NCBI RefSeq assembly: GCF_022605725.1
Contig: NC_065567.1
Location: forward strand, 39,783,127-39,847,126
Reading direction: 5' to 3'
Length of the DNA stretch: 64,000 nucleotides
From: Anthonomus grandis grandis
Lineage: Eukaryota > Arthropoda > Insecta > Coleoptera > Curculionidae
Made by a program: the position numbers and the translations under genes. The notes under the pieces are model-generated. The model had not been told where the DNA came from. It saw only the letters and a program-made list of their open reading frames with translations, and did no database searches. Each line of letters opens with the position of its first letter. The first letter of the stretch is position 1. This document shows, in pieces, positions 44,860-57,329 of the stretch.

Positions 44860-46805
44860 ATTATTGTAATTTTAGACTTAAAAAAACTCGTCAATATTTT
44901 GGTTGTACTAGTAGGTTTAAAAGAGAAAAAGAGAAATACATTTTGCTTTAAAATGTATTAGAAAATATATTTAAATGCAAGTTTACAAATTTAAATATTA
45001 TTGAAGTTAACGCATCTTTAAAAGTATTACAAATTAGCGGCAAAGATTAAAGTTCTCAAAATCTGAACAAGATTTTTTTGATAAGCATCAAAACTACTTC
45101 ACACATCAATGCAAAAGTTTAATCTCAGACGGAACTAATACGTTAACCCAACTAATTAAAATAAAAATTACCATTGCTTAAATATTTCTGAGAACTATAG
45201 AAAATTAATTTACCAAAATCTTTTAGGAAATAGTTGACACTTTAAGAAAAAACCCGGTATAAATTTTAATGATCGATAGTTAGATAAAAATGCATCCATT
45301 GGGCTCATATTAAATTTGTTGCGACTGAGAATTTGAAGCCCCAATTAATTTATCAGCATGACGTTAATTAACACCCTGTAAAGTTATTTACAATATGTGT
45401 TAATTATTACTATCTGCCTTTTTAACCTTATGACAATTATTATCTGGGGGTCATAATAATGTGCAAGGTACCGTAACTAACAAAATCTGAAAACAAAAAA
45501 CATGAAATTTATTACGATTTTTTGTTATATTTTTTATACAAGAATATACAAAACTAAATTACCACTCAAATCCTATGCAATCCTATTGGCAATTAATAAT
45601 AAAAATAGAATTGTAGAAAAAAAACGTAATAGTTATTTGAATATACGGAGAAAAATTATGTTATTTATTTTTACTTTTTAATATTGTTTCAATCCAAGTA
45701 CTTTTTTAAGAAAATAAACAATGTTCATTTCAATATTATATTTTTGTTATATTTATATTATTATTACGTGTGCGGAAGTTATTGAATTCCATTCAGAAAT
45801 AATTCACCTAAATAACAACATCTCTATAAGCATTTCCATAGGCATATCTGATGTGTTCCATTCTATTCTCCCGTATAGGAGGAAAGCCTTTTATATACAC
45901 TTTCAGATTGCGTCTAAAAAGAAATCAATAGATATTAAATCAGAACAGCACTCCACTTATTAACCTTTTACTGTCTTAATATTATTATTTGATAATTTTA
46001 AAATATTAAATCTTTTAATCGAGGATACTCGTACGTATAATTTATATAAATATATGTGTCATTATTGTTTGATAACAATTTATGTGTATGATTACTGTAA
46101 ATGGCCAACTTATTAAATGTGTTTAAATGTGAAAAACTAGTAATTTGGCAAAAAATCTTGGATATCAAATTGAAAATTGATAAGCATATTATCGATTATA
46201 TCGATATTTATTCGCTGTATAAAGAAGGCCTTGTTTACGCTGAAGTTACTTTTCGGACAGAGAGAGGAAGCTCTTTAGTAAAAATACAAGTTTTATGAAT
46301 ATGATTTTATGCGCGCAATAAAGTGGTACAATGGCTGAAGCATAGGTAAGGATTCCTCGTAGCGTCTTCATGTCGTCTTTGATAAAATCATTTTTAAAAA
46401 ATGCCCCGATACCTTATCCTCTAACAGGCTTTTTGAAGAACTGTTTTATGTTGTTATTATATTGAAAAAATTTGAATTGAAAATTATAAGCGTGTTGATA
46501 GTCGGTATGAAAATAATCACACTCAGACAATCCTGGTATGTATACTAAAACTCTAAAATTTTTCTTGCTAACTATTTGAGATATATTTTTAAATTATTTT
46601 ATAATTACCTTAATTTGATTTATATGATTATGCTAGAAAATAAGCCTAATCAGCTTCAACTTCGACATTTATAATGTACTTATAACAAATTTTAATAAGG
46701 ACATCTTTATTTATTTTATTATAATTAATTTATTAACGGCTTGTTGTTCTGCCACAGTTTTGATATAAAAGAGGGGCATCTGAAACTCAAATTGCAACCT
46801 CTAAA
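44860..46805. other. AT-rich DNA with one mariner-type end and two short open frames
   Basis: AACACCCTGTAAAG near 45370 looks like an orphan mariner-type end. An 80-codon frame at 45721-45963 starts with ATG and a hydrophobic segment (MFISILYFCYIYIIITCA, signal-peptide-like). A 65-codon frame at 46101-46298 is unrecognised. Neither has other support. Confidence 0.35.
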
Positions 46806-46809
46806 GAAG

Positions 46810-47046
46810 TTAGTGAGAGCTTGCTTTGCTGATTTTTACATTTTGCAGGCCAGCATGGCCGAATGGGAATTCGAAAAGCTGCATTATGTCGATGTATGTA
46901 CATAGCGACTGAGCGTAAGTGGGGCAAGCTGATAGGAAGTGGGTTATCGTTTCAGGCTCTACGGGAGGTATTCTCAATATTTTATTGGAAAATACGATTT
47001 CTGTAGACCAGCGTGTTGACGTCATTATCCTGACAAGCCAACACAA
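46810..47046 (-). pseudogene. C-terminal fragment of a non-LTR element
   Basis: Contains PPVEPETITHFLSACPTYA, like the 'C..C...PETI.HFL..CP.YA' zinc-binding tail of many insect non-LTR ORF2 proteins. The first cysteine pair is lost. No RT of the matching type is attached. Confidence 0.5.
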
Positions 47047-47149
47047 ATCCTTCTGTTTAGGACTTAAATCCTAAAGACTTTAGGACGGTGAAAGTATATT
47101 TAAGGGACAGATTATTGTCCCGCGCGTGTAGAGTGCATATTATTATGAT

Positions 47150-48930
47150 TATTATTTCCTTTTTTTAGCTCACTCTTTGCTTGCTTTCTGCATTTATAAG
47201 TATAAATTGATGCTTAAGTCCAAAAGTTCAATAATATTTTTTAGTTTTATAGGAATTTCACCACTAGCCCCAACAATTATTGAGACAACAGTTAGTCGCT
47301 CTGCTTTCCACATTCTCTTAATCTCTACAGCCAAGGGAAGTCCTTATTATTTTTTTTAGCATACGTTTTATTTATGTTGTATCCTAAAGGGACCGCTATA
47401 TCTATAAAGTTCAATTGTCAGATATATTATTTGGGATTGGTTTATCTGTAATTATCTTTCAGTTGCAATAAATACAGCAATCATTGCTTTCTTGGACTGG
47501 TGTTGGTTCTTAAAAGTAGTACGAGTCTTTCAATTTCAGTTAATTTCAGATGCAAGGTATTTTTTGCAAAGTATTATTATGCCTTTTCGGATATTGTTTT
47601 GGTGCAAGTACAGAATATCCAGCCATTATGTTTTCATGACTTTCGTCTGTATGCTTGCATATTCGGCACTGGTTTGGGACAAGGTTTCTCTTAATATCCG
47701 TTTTCGCTGCTGTATCTATTGATCTATGTATGAAACTATGTATAAAACTTTTCTATATATAAACTATGTATTAAACTATCTATGAAACTTTTCGATAGAG
47801 CTCTGAGGATGATGGCAGTGGTGTCTGCGAAACTGTTGTCTTGTTTGTCTATCTAAGTCTTCTAATCCTTGGTGGTTCATTTACGAATACCAAAGGTGCA
47901 TGACAACACGGAAGTAGCATGCGCAGTTACGGTTTGGATGTATTGCTAGATGACAGCTCGGTTTTAAGTATAGCTCTCGCTCTAGAAAAATAGGTTTTTC
48001 TGTTTTTTTTTTGGTTGTTTTTTGCGCTATTCCCCTTAATTACAGGTATCCCAACTACTTAGATAGATTAATTCATTGTCCATCCCCGTGATTCCTCTGC
48101 CAATAATTTATTTCAAATCCTGGGTTATTTTGTGCTAAACTTCCTTACATTTTCTAAGAGTTTGTTTAGGTCTTCTTTACTTTCTGCATAGGACTTCAAA
48201 TCGTCCATATACTATAAATTATTAAGTTTTGCGCCTCAGGGATCAAGTGTGTATTCTACGTTTAAGATATTCAGTAAGAAAGTTAACGGTTTTAAGGCCA
48301 GGCAGAACCTCAAGGTATTTCCCTGGAAAATTTCGTGTTCTATGTTTATTTTGCCTACGTTAATTGGCTTTTCAGCGGTATTAAGTTGCAGTGTAGAACA
48401 CCACTTGGTCAATGCATGACTAAGGAATTTAATGATATGTTCTCCAAAAATACCTTACTTCTACAAGTCACGTGTATGCTATCAAAATGCTTTTGGTTTG
48501 GATCAATATATGCGACGTGTAACGGTCTTTTTTCGTTTTTAGCATCTTCCGTTATTATCTGATCTATGGCTTATTGTTCTTTACATCCTTTAGACTCTTT
48601 GCGACATTCTCTTTATGTTCTTCGTCTAGCAAGTCGTTATCTAGTAGATAAATGTACATTTTGTCCAAAATTATTGACGTAAGTATTTCATAAAGGGTTG
48701 AAAGGCACGTTATCAGTCGGTAGCGAGTTACTACGGTTTCCACGGATTTGGGAAGCAGGTATATTACGCCCTCTATCATAAAAATAGAAACTTTCTTAGG
48801 TTCTTGTAGAAGGTTAAAGCATCCAACTAGATGTGGGTTGAGATATTTTTTTTAATCAATAGTTGCAAACTCTATCTGGACCTGGAGATTTCTAATTTGA
48901 GGAAGTGTTTTATTTTTAAATTTAATCTAT
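47150..48930 (-). pseudogene. R2/R4-type non-LTR retrotransposon relic
   Basis: Minus-strand pieces in order. GVIYLLPKSVETVVTRYRLI and TCLSTLYEILTSIILDKMY at 48564-48779. RPLHVAYIDPNQKHFDSI near 48520 (box A, AFDSI altered to HFDSI). LNTAEKPINVGKINIEHEIF, with GNTLRFCLALKPLTFLLN following. YMDDLKSYAESKEDLNKLLE near 48210 (YMDD catalytic box intact). Then, after unassigned DNA at about 47730-47990, QCRICKHTDESHENIMAGYS and VLAPKQYPKRHN near 47600 (zinc finger before the restriction-like endonuclease). Last, VSIIVGASGEIPIKLKNIIE near 47270 (C-terminal motif). Stops and frameshifts throughout. Confidence 0.75.
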
Positions 48931-49420
48931 TTCCCAAGCTGGTTGTATTGATTTCTTAGATTTTTGGGCGTTTTCCACAATTTTTTAACTATTTTGTTAA
49001 AAACAAGTGATAACAGCTGCATATACTATAGAATTTAGTTCTTCAAAATTGATCTCATTCGTTGTTTTTTTACAGATAATATCAGTTTTGGTAGTTGTGT
49101 TTTTTCTGCATTTCGTTGTGTTTCAGAAAATTTTGCTCATATTCTGCCTCAAGTTTAATATGTTTCCGGTTTTCGATATTCGGAATAGCAGTAACAGATT
49201 CAGTACCCTCTTCAACTATTAGAGATTCCAGTAAGATTATTAGCTCTTTCTCACAGTCGTATTAATTTCATTAGTTATATCTGCAGAGAGTCTGTTGTTT
49301 TTCCAAAAAATTATTTTTAGATTATAAAATATTATATATTAATAGATTTTATCAACATCGACTAAGAGTATAATCGACTAAGATCTACGGAGATATTTGT
49401 TACCCATAATCCGTTCCTGG
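48931..49420. other. Unassigned DNA
   Basis: Probably the N-terminal remains of the R4-like element and older flanking DNA. No motif could be read. Confidence 0.35.
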
Positions 49421-49540
49421 AAAGCAAAATTAAGTTTAAGGGCTTATAACTCCGTAAGAAGGGGCTGTAGAGAAAAATTATTAAACATTTCTTTTTTTTT
49501 CTTGCAAGCTAGCCAAATGCAGAAGATTGCCCATTTATTC

Positions 49541-50470
49541 TGAAACAACCTGTATAGAATTTGTAAATTGATATATTGGTAGTTTTAACAAGTATAAATT
49601 TGTTTATCAATTTGTAGGGTATCTGTATTATTGCAAAAGATATAGATATTCGATTCTCCCACCAATATAGTTTTTTATGAACATGAACCTTTTACAAAAA
49701 ACTACAAATCTTTGTCAAAGTCAAAAATAGCTTATTGCTATTTTAAATCTATATGGCTTAAGCATAAAGGTTTATAGATCCAATGATATTAGATAGGGTC
49801 ATAAATTTAAAATAATTCCTAATATCGTTACAAAATATCAAACTACTAACATGGATATTAAAAACCATAAGATTCATTACACAGTGTCAAAAAAGTGGAG
49901 TATAATGCCTGTAGCTTTTTAATTACTTGGTATATGGAAAATTGTCTTAAACGAAAATAATTCTGCACATTTCTACCAGCATGAACTTTTTCTGTCATTT
50001 CTGCTTTGGTTGCCATGGAGACCAACTTTGGTTTTTTAATGGAACACCCCGCATGTAATTGAATATTTGGTTTACATATTCTAGTAGAAAAACTATATTT
50101 TTTTTGTGTTTAAAATGTTTACCAATCTTCAACTGTTTTTAATATAACAGAGAACTATGAGCATCCACAAGTCACTAATACTATCTAATACTTACCATTA
50201 CCATTTAAGATATTTTTTTGACAGTAACTTAAAAGGTGTCAAATTTGAGTTGCTGATAATTTTCTGTTAAAGATTTTTAAATTATTTAGTCTGTATCTCT
50301 GAAAGAGTCAGAGCTAGAAAATAGGTAAACTTTTTAAATATCAAAAAAATCATAGTTTTACCTGTAAAATTCGAACATGCAATCATATGCAGGGTTTTCC
50401 ATTTAAAAAAATAAATTTGGTCTCTGTGGCAACCAAATTAAAGAGAGCAGAAACAATTCATGTACATAGC
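49541..50470. mobile_element. Cluster of mariner-type ends in unusual order
   Basis: GAAACAACCTG before TA at 49542-49554 is one end. A second end (GGAACACCCCGCA) closes at about 50053. A third (TATGCAGGGTTTTCC) opens at 50386. The DNA inside the second and third ends is the same sequence in opposite orientation, with GGTTGCCATGGAGACC at about 50010 and GGTCTCTGTGGCAACC at about 50420. The closing end comes before the opening end, so these are two facing copies with 330 bp between them, not one element. Confidence 0.5.
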
Positions 50471-50803
50471 TAGAAATGTCTAAAGTAACTTACTAAGTAA
50501 ATTTTATTAAAGTCGGTTTTTTACTTACGATAGATTCACTATAAAACTTGTTGTTTCAAATAGGTACTTCTTTTTTTGTGTGTGATATAGAAGAAATTGG
50601 GCATATACTGTGTTTATCACTTACTAGAATACTATCACAAGCTGAAGAATTTTCTCTATTTGTTTTTTTTTATTTAAACAAATTTTAATAAATATCGCAG
50701 TATTAAAATAAACAGAGAATATTTAATACTTATTTTTTATTATTTACATGTTTTTTACAATTCCTTTTATTTCGGTTACCTAAATGTTTTTGACTTCATA
50801 ATT
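50471..50803. other. AT-rich DNA, nothing recognised
   Basis: No supported feature. Confidence 0.45.
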
Positions 50804-51029
50804 TACAGTGGCGAATAAAAGTAGGGAAACATCTTATAAATCTTTAATATTGGTACATACCATTAATTTTTTTTTAAATTATTGATATTTTTATATTAAG
50901 ACGAAAAGCAAAATAGTTTAGAGTAACAAAATAGTACAAAAATATTTTGTAAAAAAATGGTTACTCAAAAAAAATTTTAATGAAAAATATGCAAGTATAA
51001 ACAAAAAACTATTATTCATTCAATATTTT

Positions 51030-51930
51030 TTTTATTTAGTTGACCATCCTTAGGCATCAATCACTGTCTGATATTAACTTTGATTCCCATTGATTCTATT
51101 AGCTACTTACAATAAACGACTGAAATGTTACTCGTTCTTTCTGCAAAACTAGCCATCCATCTTCTGGGTTTTTGATGTTTGTTTTCCAAATTTTATTTTC
51201 CAAATACTATTAAGGATTTTCTATAGGGCTCAAATTGGGTGATTGGTAAGGCCAATCAAATACTCGAATTTTTTCCTTTGAAAGCCATTTCTTAATTAGG
51301 AGATGTAGTTGAGATTATTATCCTGTTGGAAAGTCTATAATAATGGCGGATCTTCTTTATATGACAATTAATTATTTTACTTTTTTATATGACAAATTAC
51401 TCTCCAATATAATAACGTACTTTTGAGCATCCATACGATCATCAATTCTGACTAGTGGACTAGTCCCATCGCTTAAAAACCCCCACACAATTAGATTTCC
51501 TCCATCATGTTTGACAGTTGAAATCAAATACTTTGATTAGGAGATCTTCTTGTAGAATATTTATTCTGTAGAATCACTGCCAAATAAATTGAAGTTTCTT
51601 TTATTATTATAGAGCACTGAATCCCACTGATTTTGTGTTCAGTCTTTGTGATCTTTAGCAAACTTTAATCTGGTCACTCTATGCCGTTTGATCAATAATA
51701 GTTTTTTAATAGCACGTGAAGATTTTTTACTATAAGACGACGTCTAACAGTCATGCCAAAGAGCTTTATATTTGGGTATTTCTACTTAAGTTCTTTATTA
51801 ATATCAACGGCAGTTTTTTTTTTGGATCACTTCTGGATTTTAATAAAATTTTCACTTTAAAGTACAGGTTCTACAGTTTTTCATTGTAAATCTTACTTAA
51901 TAATTTCATTTACTGTAGCCCTTTCTGATA
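51030..51930 (-). pseudogene. Tc1-like transposase relic
   Basis: Minus-strand frames give SERATVNEIIK near 51910, CGGFLSDGTSPLVRIDDRMD near 51460, DWPYQSPNLSPIENPL near 51240 (the PIEN box supplies the third catalytic acid), RRWMASFAERTSNISVVYCK and LIESMGIKVNIRQ near 51080. This is the standard Tc1 order. Stops and frameshifts make it inactive. Confidence 0.75.
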
Positions 51931-52070
51931 TCACGAGACACTTTCTAAAACTAGTTTTAATCTTCTCCCGAAGATGCTAACATCGTTAGTGAAACACGTG
52001 TTCGAGAATAAAATAAAAAGTTTCTCGTGATTTGAGTGTCACACCAAAGGTTCCAATCAGAAGACTGCCC
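51930..52070 (+). ncRNA. Second hammerhead-like repeat, inside the Tc1 element
   Basis: CCGAAGA, U, stem GCUAAC/GUUAGU (one end G-U), GAAA, CACGUGUUCGAG at 51968-52006. Inverted arms ATCACGAGA (51930-51938) and TCTCGTGAT (52023-52031) surround it, followed by GTGTCACACCAAAGGTTCC. It is the same module as 41140-41280, but the CACACC flank lies on the other side of the ribozyme. The core U reads C here. Confidence 0.5.
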
Positions 52071-52105
52071 CTATCTGATGTTAAGATGTTTAGAAATGTT
52101 AAGAA

Positions 52106-52116
52106 ATTATTATTAC

Positions 52117-52174
<58 letters not shown>
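52106..52174. repeat. (TTA)n microsatellite
   Basis: About 22 units with one early interruption (CTA). Confidence 0.95.
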
Positions 52175-52369
52175 TTCTTAAAATGTTCACTTTGTACCTC
52201 AAAATCTAATGATTTTCGGATAGGGGTTTATTGCGCAAACTGGATTATTTTAAGGCCCTCTACAACCCCTCCAAGTTTGTCCCACTAATTATGAAACACC
52301 CTGTATAAGGTAAATGTAAGAAATAGTAAAAAAATACATGTTTCCATACTATTGTTCGCTACTGTATGT

Positions 52370-54972
52370 AAGAAATGTATCTAAAAAAGTGCAAAACTTA
52401 ATATTTTTATATGCAAAAAAACTTTCATTTTTATTTCTATAAAGTGAGGTCAAACTTCAAACAGCACTCTTTATGAAAAGGTTTTAGGGAAATTTTATTT
52501 ATTTTATCAAATTAGGAAATTACTTTTTGCTCACACCATTAAGGAGACAAGCCGCCACGTACATAACTAGAAATAGTGCCACATGAGCAGTATGAGCTTC
52601 TTCATTCAAGTGTACCTACTGTTCTAGTCTTCTTTACAACTCTTTACCATATAATAATGAAAATATTTCAAATTACAAGTTTAAAAAAAAACTTTCTATG
52701 CTTTATAGAAGTATCGTTTGATCATAAATCAAAGTTATTACAGTTCTTTTTTTCTTTCTTCATTGATTATAGAGTACTTAGAAATATTTAGTTACTTTCT
52801 TTCATTTAGGTGTAATATTAAGTTAAGTCCAATTTTTGTAATGGATTAAGATGTAACTTTTTATTTTTTTTCCATATCGTGTATACATTTGCATATCAGT
52901 GTCACATTTTTTTTTATTTTCTCTTTAGCGTTTATTTATATTGTATATAATTTCAGGTTGGGCCTAGACAGCTCCTTAGCTAAACTCTACTTCTGGTTGA
53001 TTTACATCAAAACCATATTGTTAACAAATTTTTATTATAAATTTGACGTAAATAATAATTTAAACAACTTGAAATTTCAGCTTAGTAAAAGTTCAATCAA
53101 AGGCAAATCCAATTTGATTTTTGTCTACAATAAAAAATCTCTACAGTCTACACTAACAATTATATTTGACGTTTGCATGGGTAGCTAAATAAAAATCTAC
53201 GTCATGGAAGTTAGCAACAGAATCAGAAAAGAAAGTAAAATTTTTACAGTCGCTCAGAGAAGTTCCGCCCGCAATATATTTTTTCATAACTTCCATGACG
53301 TTTTAATTTACCAAAGTACCTATATAATATTAGCAAAGAAAATGTATTTAATTGTAAATAAAACGTAATAGATTTTTTTTACAATTCTACCCCTAGGAAG
53401 GATTGACAAAAATTCTTATTTCTTTAAGATGGCAACCTAAAAATGTGAAATTAAATTGAACAATTAAACACTGCATAACTTTGAAGGCATGAATTTAGTT
53501 TAAATGCTCATTTATTACTATATTTAAAACAACAATATCTAAAAACTCGCGATCAAAAGTTCCAAAAGTATATATTTACTTACCCAAGCCAACAAAAATT
53601 ACTTTTTTAAAGAATTTAGTGGTTATTTTAAAAGAGAATAATTAATAGCAATTAGATATCTAATAATATAAAAGTCGATTTTTTTTACTCACCCATAAAG
53701 TTTTTATTAAGCACAAAAAAACAGAGAGATACAACAATCGTAACTTATTTACACAACTTTTTTCCGTTCAATAGAAACACGATTTTCGGAGGATGCGGGC
53801 AAACTAGAAATATAATGAGCGAGCCAGATGACTGTGATTTAATGAGGGTGGACACCTTTTCAACCGGTATTTCCGTTTCTAACAGATAGGCAGAGAGTAG
53901 GAGTCGGGTACTACCCTGTCCGACCTTTTTAATTCTGAAACGAAGCGCTACTGACTTAACACAAACGGTTACTAGCAAAGCAAAAGCCAGGCAAAAGCGA
54001 TTTCTGTGTGGAAGTTAAAATTTTCAACTGCCTGGCTATTTTTAGAGCCACTCTCGGAGGCGCATGATGCGGTCGACTCTGGTATGATGGTAGAGCATGA
54101 AAATAAATACATCAGAAAATTTTGTCCAGATGTTCAAGACGGTATGTTTAAAATTGCCTTTTCGAACGTGACCTTACATTTCACGAATATTAGATTTGCC
54201 TATTTAAAAATTACGAAAAATAGCGGTAGTCTGAGTGACTTTGAAAATTTGCAAAGCGGACTTTAAAAGAGTATAGATTTAAAAGTCCAAAACGAGGGTG
54301 GCCCAAAACGAGGACTATTCAGGGTAAAGTTAAAGAGACGTCTGAAAACCGATTTTTTTTAAAAATTTCCACATAGTATGTTGAGTGTAGCCAAAATATT
54401 GATAAAAAAGTGAGCATGGTTTTTAAAAAATACAAAACTTAATTATGAAGATTTTTCTACATCGGTAAAATACGTAATTATTACCAGCTTGCACAACGAC
54501 GTTTTTTAGCTTTTGATTTTGCTATAATTAAAAAATATATATATTGGGGCAATTTTGAAACTTTTTGGGGGCTAAAATTGTAAATTTGTAGAATTTTTTA
54601 TCGCTTTGTATCGCTATAATTACATATTTTGTCATTTGCACACACGAAAAAAAAACAAACAACCTTATTGCCAAAAATGGGAGAGGCTGCAGTATGTCCT
54701 CAGTAGTATTTTTTTGTTTTAGTTTTTTCATAATAGCATAATAAAGTTTGTTTTTACATTATTTTGTGAGCAAAAACACATTTATCAGGTGTTAAAAAAT
54801 AAGTATTATTTATTTAAATTATTTTATATTTTGTGTGATTTAGTATACATTTAAAAAAACAAAGCATCACATAAGATATTTTATTATTAATTGATAAATA
54901 ATAATGGTAAATGAGGTTTAATGTAAATTTACTTATAGCCAAAACAATAAACATTTTTATTAGTTAAACATA
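52370..54972. other. AT-rich DNA; 53750-54300 GC-richer, unassigned
   Basis: No transposon or gene could be supported. The GC-richer block holds short inverted AGCCAGGCA/TGCCTGGCT near 53985-54040 and an unrecognised 86-codon frame at 54006-54266. Confidence 0.4.
53199..53303. repeat. 15-bp inverted repeat, 75-nt spacer
   Basis: ACGTCATGGAAGTTA at 53199-53213 and its exact reverse complement at 53289-53303. Confidence 0.9.
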
Positions 54973-54974
54973 TA

Positions 54975-56320
54975 CAGTGCATCCGTAAAGTAGCGGATAA
55001 ATTCAATAAAAATGAAATGGACCGTTTCTGAAAAAAATGCCTAAACCCGTCGATTTTAATATTGGGTTTAGGGTTTTTCTACATGGAAATTAAATATAGA
55101 AGGTGACTCAAAAAAATTATATGACGTCATCAGTATGTTTTTTAAATAGAAATCACCATCTTCTAATGCAGAATCAGAAAAGGCGCATTTTTTTACAAAG
55201 GATATGGTACAAATGAATAGTGGTTACACATATCTATTATTACGTTTTTGTGTCAACTGACTACTACTGTTAGATATTGAGTGGCAAGAAATGAAAGAAG
55301 TTTTAGTATTTTAAAAGATATTAAGAATTATTTTAAGATCCACGTTATCCATTAAAAGAATATTTTGAATAACATGGAACTAGATTCTATTGTCGGCAAA
55401 TGGGTGCTACTCAAACACCGACGAATTAAGTTGGTTTAAGTTGGTTGTTAAAAATTTTAACGAAATAATATTATTTAGATACTTAATAACATATAAAAAC
55501 TTCTAACAAATTGCTTTTTATTTTTTTTAAGATACAAAAGTTAAATAAATGATACAAAGGAATTAAGTTTTAATAGATTTTTTTTATTTGGCCACAAGAG
55601 CTTTTTCGCTGTTAAATACTATCTATAGAAAATATTGGGTACTAAAAATTTGGGAAAATCATGGATTAAAGTTGGGATATTTTAGTAATTCCCATTAAAT
55701 ATATGACGTATTTACGTATATTAATAAAGTTTTTAAGTTATTTTAAGTTAACCTGTATTAAGTTTACCTGTTTTTAATTTAATTATTTTGAAATAAGAGT
55801 AATAATAGCCTAGTACTTAATACTCTATAATTGCTAGCATTTCACCGCCTACTACACCAAATCAGTAGGAATTTAATAAAAACTCATTTTTTTAGTTCAA
55901 ATATTGCAGAATCCTATTGTATCATACACCGTTATATTCGTAAATAAATATGCTATTTAGTACAAAGTATACTTTTTTTATGCGCCATATAAAAAAATTA
56001 AGTTGATAATGGTTTCTCTGAAATGAAACGTCGTACAGAAATATGTCTTAAAGCTGTTTTGCAGAGCTTGAAAAATGGCCATGTGAAAGTGGCTTTTGTT
56101 TTTTTAGATCTCTTTAAATAACGTCAGAGAAAAAATAAAAACGAAATCGGCAAATTTCGGTTCTTTAGGCATATCTCCGGAACTACTTGGAATTTCAAAA
56201 TTTTCTAAACGGCGTATTGTTAGGCTTGAGAATGCGTAACTTTTCTTTAATTTAACGATTCTCGTATCTCTTTTATTTTCCAAGATCCCTCTGATAGGCA
56301 TCCCTATCTTGGACACACTG
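54975..56320. mobile_element. Possible mariner-type element without readable transposase
   Basis: CAGTGCATCCG after TA at 54973, and GGACACACTG before TA at 56320, could be decayed inverted ends. The left interior (TGACGTCAT near 55122, AGAATCAGAAAAGGCGCA near 55173) looks like non-coding transposon DNA. The pairing is tentative. Confidence 0.35.
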
Positions 56321-56520
56321 TATATCATATTATACATACGATTTAAGATTATATAATAAAGGCTACTAAAAGGGAGTAATCGGTAATTATGTTAGGGCTT
56401 ATAAAAATAGTTTTTCACATGAAATTAAAAATATGTCAAAAACGGTTACACTTAGGTGTAGGACATTATACACAAAATATACCTGGAATTTCACGTGAAA
56501 GCCAAAAATGTAAAAATATA

Positions 56521-57276
56521 CAGGGTGTTCCATTAAAAATAACGAAGTTGATACCTACTTCCAGTATAACCGGAAACGTCACAACTGTGAAGAAAACCAC
56601 CTATTTTTAAGTTATATGCATAGTATTTTATATTCGTTTGGATTTGGGATTCAGCATGTCGCGTCGCCTTTTGTCGAAAATCTTTTTTATTTTTTTTGAT
56701 TGTATAACGAAATTAATGATATTAAATGAATAGTATGTATGAGGAATTAGAAAGGAACAGTAAATAAATTATCTTTTTTTTTTTTTGTTGTAACCGAAGG
56801 AAGAACTTATTACTCAGCATAATTCGATTTTTAGGGAATTGAGATCGAGGGTTTCTCTGCCGTGCTCTTTCCCCTCGTGAATTCCAGGCTGAGTACGGCA
56901 TTTTTTTTTACATAAATAAACTAGGTGTATTACCTACTTAGTTTACTACTACATCCTAATAATTTAAATTTCCCTAATTTTGTCTTGTCAAGCGCATCCG
57001 AGATAAGTAAAAGAGAGAGTGATTCTGTTACAAAACACAACGTAGGGAGGGTATTGGTTTCTTATTTATTTATTTTTTTCTCGTTCGATCTTTTTCTTAT
57101 TTATTAAAAAAAAACTTATCTCATCCATTCTTTATGCACGAACCTGGGTTTGTTATACTACAACTGTTAAAATATTTTAGTTGTGTGGCCCCCATCGACT
57201 GTGCCAAATTTTCAAATTTTTTGAAAAATTAGTTTCTGAGATATCGATCGTGTCTATTCGTCGTGAGACACCCTGC
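56521..57276. mobile_element. Possible non-autonomous mariner-type element
   Basis: CAGGGTGTTCC after TA at 56519 and GAGACACCCTG at 57275 form inverted ends about 755 bp apart. Interior sequence is not coding. End similarity beyond the first ten bases is weak. Confidence 0.4.
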
Positions 57277-57329
57277 ATATCATAAAAAACTTAAATTTAA
57301 GAAACTTAATAAAATACTTTAAGCACTGT

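Larger units (their letters stand above)
50806..52364 (-). mobile_element. Tc1-like transposon with later insertions
   Basis: Left end CAGTGGCGAATAAAAGTAGG at 50806 and right end TTGTTCGCTACTG at 52364 are inverted matches of each other, each next to TA. The similarity extends through GGAAACAT. Between them a decayed transposase runs on the minus strand. Its N-terminal side is interrupted at about 51930-52310 by the hammerhead-like repeat, a (TTA)n tract and another mariner-type end (ATGAAACACCCTG at 52291-52303). Confidence 0.8.

Noticed and set aside
45721..45963. 80-codon frame with signal-peptide-like start
   Set aside because: AT-rich, no splice or homology support. Kept only as a note in the region entry.
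52889..53188. 99-codon plus-strand frame
   Set aside because: Low-complexity Phe/Ile/Asn/Lys composition typical of AT-rich chance frames; no motif.
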